From Stichopus chloronotus (taxonomy: Eukaryota > Echinodermata > Holothuroidea > Aspidochirotida > Stichopodidae): a stretch of DNA of 64,000 nt. Location of the stretch: the NCBI GenBank assembly GCA_021234535.1, contig SFZH01000008.1, forward strand, positions 20,127,358-20,191,357. Direction: 5' to 3'. Within the stretch, counting starts at the first letter, position 1. The number at the start of each line of letters is the position of its first letter. This document shows positions 11,294 through 22,700 of the stretch, one piece after another. The notes beneath the pieces are model-generated. The model made no database searches and was not told where the DNA came from. It was given only the letters and a program-made list of their open reading frames with translations. Made by a program: the position numbers and the translations under genes.

Positions 11294-14200
11294 CTGGAAT
11301 GAGAACATTTGATATAACAACTGCAATAAGTACTATTGCTATCACTACTGGCAACATGAAAAGACTACAATGCAACAACAATGGCAATTTTAAGTAATTA
11401 TGTTGCAAGAAATGTACTATATCTAGGTTCACCAAGACCGGCAGGGTATGGGGGTGTGTTCCCCCCCAAAAAAATTGTAAGAGTGACGATAGTCGGAAAA
11501 TCTAATATTTTTCGTATCTCACTCTAGTAAATTTTATGACATAAAATGATGCCAAATATTGCATCTAAGGTTACTGTACCTAGTAGGGGGAGGGGAAATT
11601 TCTCAAATGGGGACGGTGGCCACCTCCTCTCTTACAACACTCTCCTAGCAAAACTATCACTCATCTCATGCTTTCCCCCCAACGTATTAAAACACTAGGG
11701 GACAGCATGAGATGAATGATGGTTGGCATGGGAGAGGGTTGTAAGAGAGGAGGTGTCCCTCATCCCTTTTTGGGAAAGTTTTCACTAACTAGGTAACCTC
11801 AGATGCAATCTTGTGTAATATTTGACATCATTTTATGTCATAAAATGTGCTAGACTGAGATATGAAAAATTCCAATTGGTATTTCAGATTTTCTGACTAT
11901 TGTCACTTCTAGACTGAAATATGAAAAATTCAAATAGTATTTGAGATTTATTGAAAATTTTTCGATTCCCAGGTAACCCTAGACATTACGTGGTGCAATA
12001 TTTGACACCTTTTAATGCCATAAAATGTGCTAGACATGTGATATGAAAAATTCTGACTGGTACTACAGATTTTTTGACTATTGGACAATTTTTTTCAGCC
12101 CTAAGCTCAGTGTCAGTATTTCTTTTCTTAACCATATATTGCCTCTTAATTACTGGGTTTCACGTTGGTAAGGGATATCAATATTTTGAAGAATATGCTT
12201 GCAAAATAAACCCTCTGGGAATATAAAATTCTCAATTGTCCTTGAAAAAAGGTTTCAGAAAACAAAGGGTAGCATAAGGTATATGACAGTATTCTACCTT
12301 TTGAGGTCACAAATTTGCATACTTAGCAGATGTTTATTCATGATGCAGATGTGAGACAGAAATGTGCCTGTAAAATTGTCAATATTTGATGGATTTTGAT
12401 AGAGTATGTGGCTACCGCCAAAATTTTCGATAGAATAACACACCCAATACTCCAAAATGTCATTTTCATGTAACAAAACCTTTAATATTTTATGTGTATT
12501 TCTTCACTTACACTCCATGTAACACAAACAATCTATCATTGTTCATAATTCAAGTTATTTAAATAATCGTTAAAATTTCTTTCTTACGATCAAATTTGAT
12601 CAGAACAACATCAAGTCACAAGATGATGGTGATACAGTACTTGCATGTGCATATGAAGAGGCAATTAGAAGGTAACTGAAAAACTGCAATACGCTTACTT
12701 CACAGTATTTGTCGCTTGATGATTAAACGAACCACCTTTGGAATCCACGAAGGAGCCACCTCGTAAAGTATATTGAGGATTTTCACTCCCTCGACCACTT
12801 TGTTTGTATACTGTTGAAGTCCATTCCCAGACATTTCCAAGCATATCATACACCCCTGTTAGAAAAGTAAAACAGTTGCTCAGGAGATGATATCACATAG
12901 TCAGAAAAGACAGCCATATTGTGGCTTCCTTCACATGTTCTATTCCCATGTTGTTTCTTGCATGTACCTTTCCAAATATTTACACAAACCAAAAATGTGG
13001 TGTCTTTTTACACACATGAAAGATGGGTAATAATGAGTATTCAGACACACCAATGGTGCATGTGTGCGGTAATGTATGGATTTGTTTTAATGTGTTGCAG
13101 CAAAACTAAAACAGTTTATATAGTTTGAAAATGAAACAGTTTATACTCAAGCAGACTCTATAGCAGACATCTGTGCGATGGCAAGCTCTCAGAAATCATA
13201 TTACACCCTATGTATACTTTCTGTACTGAGTCTGCCTTCGTCCAATTTTCAGTTACGAGAATCCCAGAATTGTTAGATAAATTAGTATGTCATGTAGTAC
13301 TGAATATTTATGAATCATGAATTACCATAACGTATGTAGAGTAGGATTGCTTTCTCTTTATTAGTGGAATGTGCAGACAATAGCCTACAGTACTTGTAGC
13401 AAGCTAAGTACAGTTCTGTAGAATACTGTACCAAATAGCATGGAAAGGTATGTTGCAAAGCATAAGGCACAAAATGTCAAGGTACAGATGGAATGGCACA
13501 GAACAGTACTTACATACTGCAGGTACAGTGTAGTTGCAAAGGGTACAGCACAGTACAATATGTATGGCACAAAACAGTGTAGTAGGTAATGGTATATATA
13601 TATGATGCAGAAAGCTACAGTTGCTACGGTAACTAAAGGTATAGGACAGAATGGTAAGTATGCATGATAGGCCTAACGCACTGCATGGTATGAAGCAGCA
13701 TGATATGGTACACTATGTTTGGACATGTCAGGATGAGAAATAATAGAAGACAATAAACTGTAGTATATGTAGCATTCAAGCATACCGTAAGCTTTGCAGC
13801 CAATCGAATAAAACCACATATGAATGACATCTTGTTAGAATGAAGACTATTTTCCACATTACTCACCAAAGTCATTCTGTGGTGGATAGGCATCCACAGG
13901 GGCTACTGTAGGATATCCATCTTGGGCTTTGTTTTCCTTGGGGAATTTCCCCTACACAAAGATGACAGAAAGAATAGTATGATGTCACAATATTGCAGTC
14001 TTTTTACAACATGTTATGCTGAATGAATCTGCCTACCAAAAAATCATTTCACGGACTACATGATATCAGAATTTTGCACATTATGCCACAAAATTTGGCT
14101 GGAAATTTGTCACTAACAAAAGGAAAATGTCATATAAATTATATATTTCTTCCAGCATAAGTTTTGGCTTATATGACTTCTGTATTTTGTTACTGAATTG

Positions 14201-17200
14201 TCGAGACGAAGCATGAATATTAACCCAAACCATGAGAGTTAGGATTCAGGAACTAGTACTGAAGAAGGTCCTCAGCTTGAGCTTCAACCAGTTTAACTCC
14301 TTCAAAATGTTTGATGCACAAATGTCATATGTCTTAACATGAATGCCAATTTTAGTCAGTGTTATTGTATCTAGTTGAATATATATCCTATGACATGTTA
14401 CCACATGTCCACATTCTCAACAAACCTAACACTAAAACCAGTTGTAAAATCACTACATAAAAGTTTCAGAAAAACTTAATCAATTCGAAATTTCACATTT
14501 CTTTCTATCAAACATATTTTTAGACTGTGATTTACTGTGAATGGATCTCTTTTACTGTATATTAAAATAGCACATTTTCAAACTACCTGTGGTATCTTTC
14601 TGCCACATTTGGCAGTTAAAGCGATGAGATGTCTGCTGCAAAGCAGTCCTCATTGTATGAGGAATGCCTGCTGATAGTTCACTAAGTAGATAATTTGCTT
14701 TTGGAAATTTCCCTGCCATTCACCTGTGCCCATTCCCTTTTGAGAAGACACTGAAAATTACATCAGATTTTCCAAAGTTTAATAAATTTTGTTGATTTTT
14801 TGGGGGCCTGTGAAGACCAAAATAGTTCCCATTCATAAATCTTCCAGGATTTAAGCCAGTGGGTCACATTAAAACTGCCCTCTCAATGTGTCTAATGTCA
14901 GCAATGATAATTAAGGATAACCTATCAATGGAGACACAGCCTCAGTGGCCATGTTGTTTTTTTTTTCTCTAAATTATTATCACACAGAAAAACAGCAAAA
15001 AGCCACTGACCTGCCATAAATTCATCCTTTTTTTCTCATATTTGTCTCCCCATGGATATTTTCTCTCTACCATAAAGAGGAAATGAAAAAGAAATATGAG
15101 CAAAATCATAGGCATTACTAGGATTAGGGGGTTAATGAAATAATACAAACATCCTATTCTTAGTGGGCACAGTGCTACATTGTCGCAAGTCTTATTTAAT
15201 GACTACCACATTTACTGTTCTTGAAGTTGATGGAAAATGCAGAAGAGGTATTTTCTGACTTCTAAGTTAGAAAAATCAATTTCTGTATAGTGTGGAGAGA
15301 AAAGTTCTGATCGTGATGTTTTTGTTCGACTAAACTGCTTACGCTCTTAGCTAAGTTGTAACATTATGAGCAACTTTTGACCACCCTGACCATTACTCTC
15401 ACTTCAGATTTCTTGGGGCAATAATACCGCTTTTAGGGAAGACGACCAGCATGACCAAACTTCAGAAATCTAGCATTTCCCATTTTTCAGTGAGCTGAAG
15501 GTGCAAGATAGTGAGAATATCCAAACAACTTAAAAGCCAATTCTACAAGTATGTAAATAACAAAGCAAGAATTTCTTCAAGTTATTTCATTCCAGATAGA
15601 TTCAATACATTTTATGACTGTTAAGGTAGGGAGTACAGTCAGTGGTATTGTAGCAACTGCTGTCTGCAGATCAATTGCAACAAGATTTTTGTATACTTGC
15701 GAAGGGAATTCAAAGAGTATGTGCCTTTTTTTTTTTAACATGATATGTCTTCAGGGAAAAGTTGTGTCAACTTTCTCAACAACATCTACAGTGCAATTTT
15801 AATGCAGGTGTACCTACTTGTTAGTGTTCCCCTAACAGCAAACTCCCATTCATCATCAGTGGGTAGCCTGAGTCCTTTCCACTTGCAGTAGGCCTCAGCA
15901 TCAAAGTGACTAATGTGAACTGCTGGCCAATTGAGTCTCTCATCAATACTTGAACCCTCACCCTCAGGCTGTTAGAAAAAAAAAAAAACATCAGCGTGCT
16001 TTACTATTTAACAGTAGATGTTCTAAACCTTGAAAACAATATTCCAGACCATCCAAAATTAAATGTCACAAGTGGAAAATGTTCGATAACGATAACGTTT
16101 TCCCATAAAAGTATCACCCACTTGCTCCAAAAAGATACTGACATAGTCACGCATCTTACGATAAATACTGTTTGAGACAGCCACATGAAAACTTCATAAT
16201 CACCGAATGATGACATAAAAGTCCCACAATAGTTCCATTGTCCCTTGTTTCTGTGTGACTTCTACAGTATGTCATAGGCTCAGTCAGCCTACTAAAAAAT
16301 TTTGGCCCTTTCAAACGATCCTCAACACCTATACATGAAGAGTCTAAGCAGATTGAAAGTTTTTGACATGTGGCTCCATATTATTATGGTCTTTACAAGA
16401 ATATTTTGAATATTGCCTGACCTATTCTTTTAAGAGCATCTTTTGAGTGCAATATCAGAGCAGTGTCTGCAGAGGATGTATCAGTAACCTAAAATAGACA
16501 TGAAGGCACTGAAATGTGTGAGCTATTAAAAGGGGACAGGGATGAAACAGTTAAATATTGTAATTTATTATGGCAAAGTTGCACAAAACATATCTCCCCC
16601 CACTATCCTTCACTACTCCACCCTCCATCAACCAGCAAATGTCACACAACAAAACAATCCAAGAATCAATGAACACACCTGGTCCCATCTGGCTTTTGGT
16701 ACAGGTAACCACCATTCAGCATTCTGTGAATGATTAAAAAACTAAAAATTATTAGATTGATGGCAGAACGCTAGACAAGAGTTGTGCTTATCCAAAAATC
16801 TAGTATTCTATTGTACATCAGCTCTGGACAAGCAGTAATTTACGACTGCACATCTTTAGAAAAATGACATACATGAATCTGCAGTAATACAATAGCAACA
16901 TTGTAACATGGTTTTGGGTTTTCATGAATTTTTGCAAGCCATGATTACTTGCCAGTACATTGAATAATCTGGGCTTGTCACTACATTCTTATTGTAAATG
17001 TCCATCCTTTCTGTCACGTTGCAAAGTTTTGAAATGACTTTCCTCAGAACGTGTCTATTTATTTGTGTATACTCAATAACTCGATCTACTATAACAAACC
17101 AATTTTGACCTCAAAACCCTGGGAAAATTACTCCACACACACTCAACAATATTGAAAGACTTATCTCCATTTTGTTTGGAAGCCAAGGATATTTCAGTTC

Positions 17201-19763
17201 AAAACTATGGTTTGGTTCTAAATGACTCACTTTACACTAAACATTTAAGATGGTTGTTTTCAATGGTCAGCCACTTATGTCCTTATAATTCTGACAGCAA
17301 ACTGTAAAATCTCCTAAGTAGTAGGCATACAGTAAATGGTTTTCCGCCTTCTACCACTTTGAGACTGATCCACAACATATTGCACAACATATATAATTAA
17401 CTTAGAAATTAACTGCCTACATTTTACTTACCGGTAATCTGTCAGTTATTTTAGATTTGATGGCATCAGATACATCTGACTCAAACACAAAGCTCCAATC
17501 GTACTCCTCTGCTGTTGTTTCATACTCCTCTGCTATCACAAATTTCCTGCGGATGAAGAATTCACAGAAGATTTGAAAAGAGCATACAGCACTACAGAAA
17601 AGTGAGAGGGTCCAAACAGTATTATACTGACAGTTCGTCAACATTGTCAGTAGGAACCACTATAAAATGAGATTTACGGTAGTGAAAATGTTTGTTACTG
17701 TACAAACAAAGTTAACTTCAGTCTTCTTGTCACTGTAGTTAACACTCCAACTGGTGCAGTTATTAATGAAGAAAATATGGCATACATGTTATGTTTTAGG
17801 ATGGTATCAAATGGAAGATTTACACTAAAAACCTATTTTTTTTTCATTAAACAGCATACTGTTATTTATCATTAATTTATCATCATTCATCATTTATTTA
17901 TCATTTATGACAATATGCAAAACATTGAAAACCATTAATCAGAACTGTAGGTTCAACCATGATCATAATCATGTTTCAGCGTCTCAAACTTTGAAAATTT
18001 ATGTCCAAACTGTTTCGAAACCATGAGCATATACTGTAGATCTATGATACATACCTGAAAGAAAAATTGGTAATGGGATATTTGTTGATTTTGAATTTTT
18101 CAACAAATGTCAGCTGAGGTGGGAATGATCCATCTTTTGCTGACTTGTCTTGGCTTCCTTTCCAATAATGTCCCCCATCCAGAACCACCATCTCTTCATA
18201 TTTTTCATTGCCTGTGTTTCAAATGAAAGAAATTCACAAAAGAGCATCTCTTGACATGAAGTGTTTGACCTGTTAGGAACTTTGTTCACAACTTCTGCTT
18301 GCTCTGTTTACCCAAGCATTAACTACAGTAGCTGCCATATTATCCTGTCTGGGCAGACAGTTGTTTAACTGACCATACAACAGGATCTGCACAGAACTTT
18401 AATACTTAGTTTTTGTCTCGACTGTTTTTGTCTTGATATGAAAACATCCTTATCAATTCTGTGGTTTCTGGGAGTCAATAGATGCTGCTGAAATGTCCAC
18501 TGATCGACAGATACAGTACCGATGAGGATTTGAGCATGGAAGAAACATGGCATGATTACTTTATCTTTGATATCTTTCAAACAGCCTGAGGTGGTCTTGG
18601 TGAGATTTGCTGATACTGTATAAATGTTGATAAAATAGTGTATCAATAACCTTTCGTTAACATGAAACAATGACCCCGCAGTTCAGTATTGTATGTTCCA
18701 TGAAATTCAGGACTACAGTGAGCAGAGGTAGACACATACAGTGCACTTCAAATAATCATACAATACTTACCTTACAGTGTTCACAGTTTCCCTACACTGT
18801 GTAATATATATGCAACATGCACAAAGAATTAAACATTTTGCACATGGACTTGGCTATACACGGCATTAATCTTTTTGCACTGAGATAAACTACCAGCAAC
18901 AGTATGATTTTTCGACAAGGCAGGGTACATCTTTGCATGGAAAAAGACAAAACAAGTGTGACAATTACAGTAACTGATATAGTAGGTACTGTAAACTAAC
19001 AATAAAACTACTGTATAATCCATGCAAAAGCATCCTGTTCGCTGGCAATGGCTGCTATAACTAATTACCACTTAACTGAAAGTCTTACACCTTGCAGTAT
19101 TTCTACACTACCCGCTACTGTATGTAATACAGGTCCATTATGCTATAAATTACTCTATGCCAGAAGACTGACAAATATGTACCATTCCAACATAAAACAC
19201 ACAATGTGAGATAAATTCAATATACAGTAACATCAAAGTGAAAGTCCAAAACTGATTGTTTGTCCTATTTATATTACAGAATAACCTCTCTGCCTGCAAG
19301 ATATAGTATTTCCAAAATGCTAAGTGCTGCATGTTTACATGATGCGCCACTGGCCTTTCATTTACTTAGACCAAAGGCACAACTGAGTTCACCGTATTAC
19401 AATTTACAGTACATGGCATGGGGGTATATGAGTTGAACACCTAACAAACATTTTTATCCAAACAGTAGGAAAACATTATTTAAACATATGTAACTTGACA
19501 GAAATAGTCATATATAAGTCCTTACCATTCTACCTTTTGGTTGTTTTAAAAATGAGTAATTACTTGGAAATTGGTTTGAATTTAATGTGGCCGTACATAC
19601 TGTAACAGGCTTGTGATGGAACCGTGAGTTAATGACATCAGAATAAGATCTACAGTATCAACGTACTGTTTAGTACCAAATTAATACATAACAATGTAAA
19701 AAAAAAAACGATAAAAATATTCTTTTCCGTCGAAACTTTGAGTGAGAGTTTTGCCGAAGACAT
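11194..19763 (-). CDS. SUMF2: SUMF2-type inactive formylglycine-generating-enzyme paralogue, nine exons, complete
   Basis: Exons, 5' to 3' on the minus strand: 19763-19667, 18211-18055, 17546-17432, 16723-16679, 15968-15818, 15066-15011, 13951-13867, 12855-12699, 11293-11194. They join in matching phases to 963 nt, giving 320 residues against about 300 in human SUMF2. Seen: an N-terminal hydrophobic signal peptide, then an FGE-sulfatase fold with [66 protein letters not shown] and NLGFRCA. The segment after RGGSF reads [12 protein letters not shown] and lacks the two active-site cysteines of FGE/SUMF1, which is the hallmark of SUMF2. Family knowledge: SUMF2 sits in the ER lumen, binds sulfatases and SUMF1, and does not make formylglycine itself. 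The protein ends in KDEL, a canonical ER-retrieval signal. The start is the least certain part, since an in-frame ATG also lies at 19778. Identity is firm; exon 1 is moderately sure. Confidence 0.92.
11482..12084. repeat. Foldback element plus a third partial copy, in the last SUMF2 intron
   Basis: Positions 11482-11690 and 11695-11907 are imperfect reverse complements. Both contain, in opposite orientations, CACCTCCTCTCTTACAAC, TCATCTCATGCT and ATTTTATGACATAAAATG. The centre holds a C run and its G-rich counterpart (about 11676-11702). A third, directly repeated partial copy of the outer arm (ATATGAAAAATT, CATAAAATGTGCTAGAC) follows to about 12084. It looks like a non-autonomous foldback transposon. 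The family is not recognised. Confidence 0.75.
12699..12855 (-). CDS. SUMF2: SUMF2 exon 8 (pseudo-active-site region)
   Basis: It encodes [13 protein letters not shown] and [19 protein letters not shown]. In catalytic FGE this stretch carries the redox cysteine pair; here those positions are not Cys, so formylglycine-forming activity is not expected. The acceptor is CTAACAG and the donor AA|GTAAGC. Confidence 0.95.
13867..13951 (-). CDS. SUMF2: SUMF2 exon 7
   Basis: It encodes [20 protein letters not shown] and then AYPPQNDF, the G-K-F-P-x(4)-A-x-D-G-x(4)-P-V-x-A-x-P segment. The acceptor is GTGTAG and the donor G|GTGAGT. Confidence 0.95.
15011..15066 (-). CDS. SUMF2: SUMF2 exon 6 (56 nt)
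   Basis: It encodes [17 protein letters not shown], the family segment YPWG...N-L-W-Q. The acceptor follows a polypyrimidine tract (CTTTATGGTAG) and the donor is CAG|GTCAGT. Confidence 0.93.
15818..15968 (-). CDS. SUMF2: SUMF2 exon 5
   Basis: It encodes [20 protein letters not shown] and then the core [21 protein letters not shown], the best-conserved helix of the FGE-sulfatase fold (family: D-A-x-A-Y-C-x-W-x-G-x-R-L-P-T-E-x-E-W-E). The acceptor is CTAACAG. The donor ACAA|GTAGGT is chosen over a GTACAC six bases downstream because only it keeps the frame into exon 6. Confidence 0.94.
16679..16723 (-). CDS. SUMF2: SUMF2 exon 4 (45 nt microexon)
   Basis: Fifteen codons reading [15 protein letters not shown], the conserved WWLPV motif of SUMF2. 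The acceptor is TTCACAG and the donor CAG|GTGTGT, both phase 0. It is too short for automatic ORF calling but fits exactly between its neighbours. Confidence 0.92.
17432..17546 (-). CDS. SUMF2: SUMF2 exon 3
   Basis: It encodes [19 protein letters not shown] followed by VFESDVSD, matching the family segment F-V-x(4)-Y-x-T-E-A-E-x-x-G-W-S-F-V-F-E. The acceptor is TCATCCGCAG and the donor CCG|GTAAGT, phase 0. Confidence 0.95.
18055..18211 (-). CDS. SUMF2: SUMF2 exon 2 (start of FGE-sulfatase domain)
   Basis: It carries [15 protein letters not shown] followed by [21 protein letters not shown], the opening of the FGE-sulfatase domain (family pattern: M-V-x-[IL]-x-G-G-x-[FY], then the F-x-I-x-K-x-P-[IV]-T-N strand). 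The acceptor is ACACAG and the donor AG|GTATGT. Confidence 0.92.
19667..19763 (-). CDS. SUMF2: SUMF2 exon 1 (signal peptide)
   Basis: This exon encodes about 32 residues: a short Lys-bearing N-terminus, then a hydrophobic stretch ([15 protein letters not shown]) typical of a signal peptide. The donor reads A|GTACGT and leaves one base, which matches the acceptor phase of exon 2 and makes a Ser codon. An upstream in-frame Met at 19778 (MILTRM) could be used instead, and the frame stays open further upstream. The exon was chosen because it is the only signal-peptide-like frame found upstream with the right phase. Confidence 0.65.
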
Positions 19764-19778
19764 TCTGGTCAATATCAT

Positions 19779-22700
19779 GGAACGATTTGAAGCATGATAG
19801 TCAGGTTGAAACTTACAAATTTGGCTGTGAAGTAAAAATACTAAAATGCTTCCATGGCAATGAAAAATAACACGGCAAACACTTGTTTTCGATGTTGTTA
19901 AGTAAATATGAAGCAAATATGAAGCAGGCGGTGCCTCCTTTGGGATTCCTTTGCTTCCACACCTCCTCACTGGGAGTTTGGAATGCATCCATCAACTCAA
20001 ATTACTGATCGACCTCAAGGTACACCTAGGCTACAGTAGCATACATTCACAACGTATTGGTGGCTCATACAATGACACATGATACAACACTGGCCCACGA
20101 AAAGTGTTTGCCTAGGGCTACACTTACACTATCTCTAATAAAGTACTCAGAAAGATGACGAAGTTAATGAGACGGTCCCCATACAAACCTATATCATTTG
20201 TTGCAGCAGTACTTGACATTTCGTGCAATAGGCCTATAGTCAATCCAAGACTCAATACAAGGGTAACGCGAAACATTGTGGTGAGATGGCCAGTGCAGCG
20301 AATAAAAAATCAAACTTTTTCAGAAATCACAAATATTTTGACACGTCAGCACAGGAAGTCATATAAATGCTTTAGACATTATTATGCTGTATGGCTGCAG
20401 AATTCAGAAGCAGTCCTATCCATTTGATTACAGAGGTCGTAAAACAACTAACTTGCGGGTATTTTGAGTGTATGTGTAAGTGAGGGTTCACAGCAGTACC
20501 AGGATTCCAGGAACAGTCACCACACTCACACACGTGTGCATTTTTTACAGTGTGCACCGTTTGCGATGCTGTTTCATGACACCAGTAATAAATATACAAT
20601 TTACGATCACAGTTTTTTAAAAACATTTCAACTTTACGAAATCATAAGCTTAGACAGATTGACGACAGTGCATGGTGAAAATTCTGACGTTGTAGAGTTT
20701 CAGCTCACTCAATTCTACATGGACGATGTGTATGCCTGCACAAGCAATTTGTCAAGGGATTTCTCATCAGCGGGAAACGAGTTAAAGAAGCCTGAACGAT
20801 TTCCGCAGAAGGTTTTTTCACTATAAAAGTGCTCTAATATGCGTATTAAACGTATTTTACTGTCTTGGTGGCTAAATTTCCCTTCATGATATCATTTAAA
20901 ACGTCCGTAAAATCGTTAAGAATTAGCTGTTGATTTAAAACAACAACAACAACAAGTTAGGCCTCAAAGAATTGAACTAACTTGAAGTCTTGCTTCTCCG
21001 TGGTCGGCTTCCATCTCTACAAGTTGTACTAAGTGCAACTTACACTTCAAATTGGCAATTACTATATATGGACAGAACATCTAATCATGTTTTGCATGAT
21101 GAAGATCCTACGTAGGCATACATCTATTTGAAGTGGGATTTTAGGATCGAGGCGCATATACCCTAAACCCCTCCACGTTATTTAAAAACTGACTCCGTTC
21201 TGCCGAAAAGAAAGTCGAGATAAGGCATGTTTGAGCAAGAGTGGCACTATTTTGCATCTCAATTAAAGAAAATTTTAGAAGCGAGGAGAAACCCCGTTTC
21301 GACTTGCCCTATACTATTGTAGGAACTACTGTTTTAAGTCTACTTTTGCACACGTCTCTATTTGTAGTAATTTGCACACGTCTCTGTTCGAAGGAATTTC
21401 ATTGTACATGTGTTGGTGCCAGATGCACCCTCTTTGAAATTGTTTACTTTATTATGTTAATTAGTTGTCTTGTCGTTATTTTGTTGGTTGTAAGTTTGCA
21501 ACCAGTCTGTCGTTGGATATCGCACGAGTCAGTAATAAAGCAGAGCATTTTATCAGAGCCGACTCCTATTTTTATTTCGCCTGATTCTTCCTGTTAAACG
21601 TATATCTCTTGACCCACTCTTGCCGTGTATGGACTCGCCTATCTTCGAGGACCTCGGCCCACACTACACTATCCCGCCTCCGGCCACTGGCTCTGTTGAA
21701 AATCTGCACTATACACTATATCACGAAGACGTGAATAACTATAGATTACTGACATAAAATTTCAACGTAATTTGATTAATCTGTTATTCTTAATTACTTA
21801 TGGAAGTACATTAATTGCATGCCTTATTACTGAATTTTAGTAATTATGAAGTTTCTGAGCCCAGTAACATTTATTTAGCCTAGTGCTATTTAGTTTTACA
21901 TTGTTTTACCTTCGTATGCATTTATCCACTGTAGGTGGAATAATAGGATGTGTCACAGATGTTAGCCAAACTAAAACGACAGTTCCCCTCCAAACCCCTT
22001 AAAATTCCTTTGAACGAGATCTTTTATATTGACAGTGAGTCTACGAAGTGCCATTTACTGCGATATGGCAGACAAGTTGGCAATTTTATTATTTTTTTTT
22101 GGTATCTTCAAAGCTAGTCAAAGACCTTAACATAACAAATAACCAAATTAGTGTAACCTCCTTTGGAATCATTCTGTAAGAAATCGGTGTTGAAAATGGT
22201 CTTGCAAGGCGCCATTTCCCTCTTTGGCAACCACTTTTTGTCTTTAACTCTCGTCTTCTCTTTGGTTTAGCCGACGGTGACGTTTTGCTTAGACAGTGTC
22301 AAAGGTCCCTTTTTAATTTTTCTCACAGTTCTGCTTACAGTATTAGTGTGGCCTGGGGTCGGAGGTTTCCTTTGATAGGGGTATTTCAATCAAAAAAAGT
22401 TTATGAAACACTCCCTCAAACTTATGGTGGCGCTTCCACAATACAGATTTCTACAATTCTCTGCAGTCCCGCTTTGTTTATATAATTTACCGCACCGCCC
22501 CCCTCCCCACACACACACACCCTCCTTCTCTCTCTGTCTTTCTGTCTTTTCCGAAATGTCGTTATCCGCTTCTGGTATGTGACGTCACAAAAATGATAAT
22601 TACACTGAGTCACGACATAGTGTGTGGTCACGTTTCCGTACGGTTGGGAACGGTTGTCGGGCAGTGGTTGCAAAAGGTAGGTACAATCCCGGTATGCTGT

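Noticed and set aside
16429..16490. Possible extra SUMF2 exon (frame [13 protein letters not shown] between an acceptor TTTTAG and a donor GTCAGG)
   Set aside because: Exons 4 and 5 already join in phase 0 and reproduce the family sequence without a gap. Inserting this piece would add unrelated residues and shift the frame.
20464..20826. 120-codon plus-strand frame upstream of SUMF2
   Set aside because: No recognisable family, signal or splice context. A length like this is expected by chance in a window of this size.
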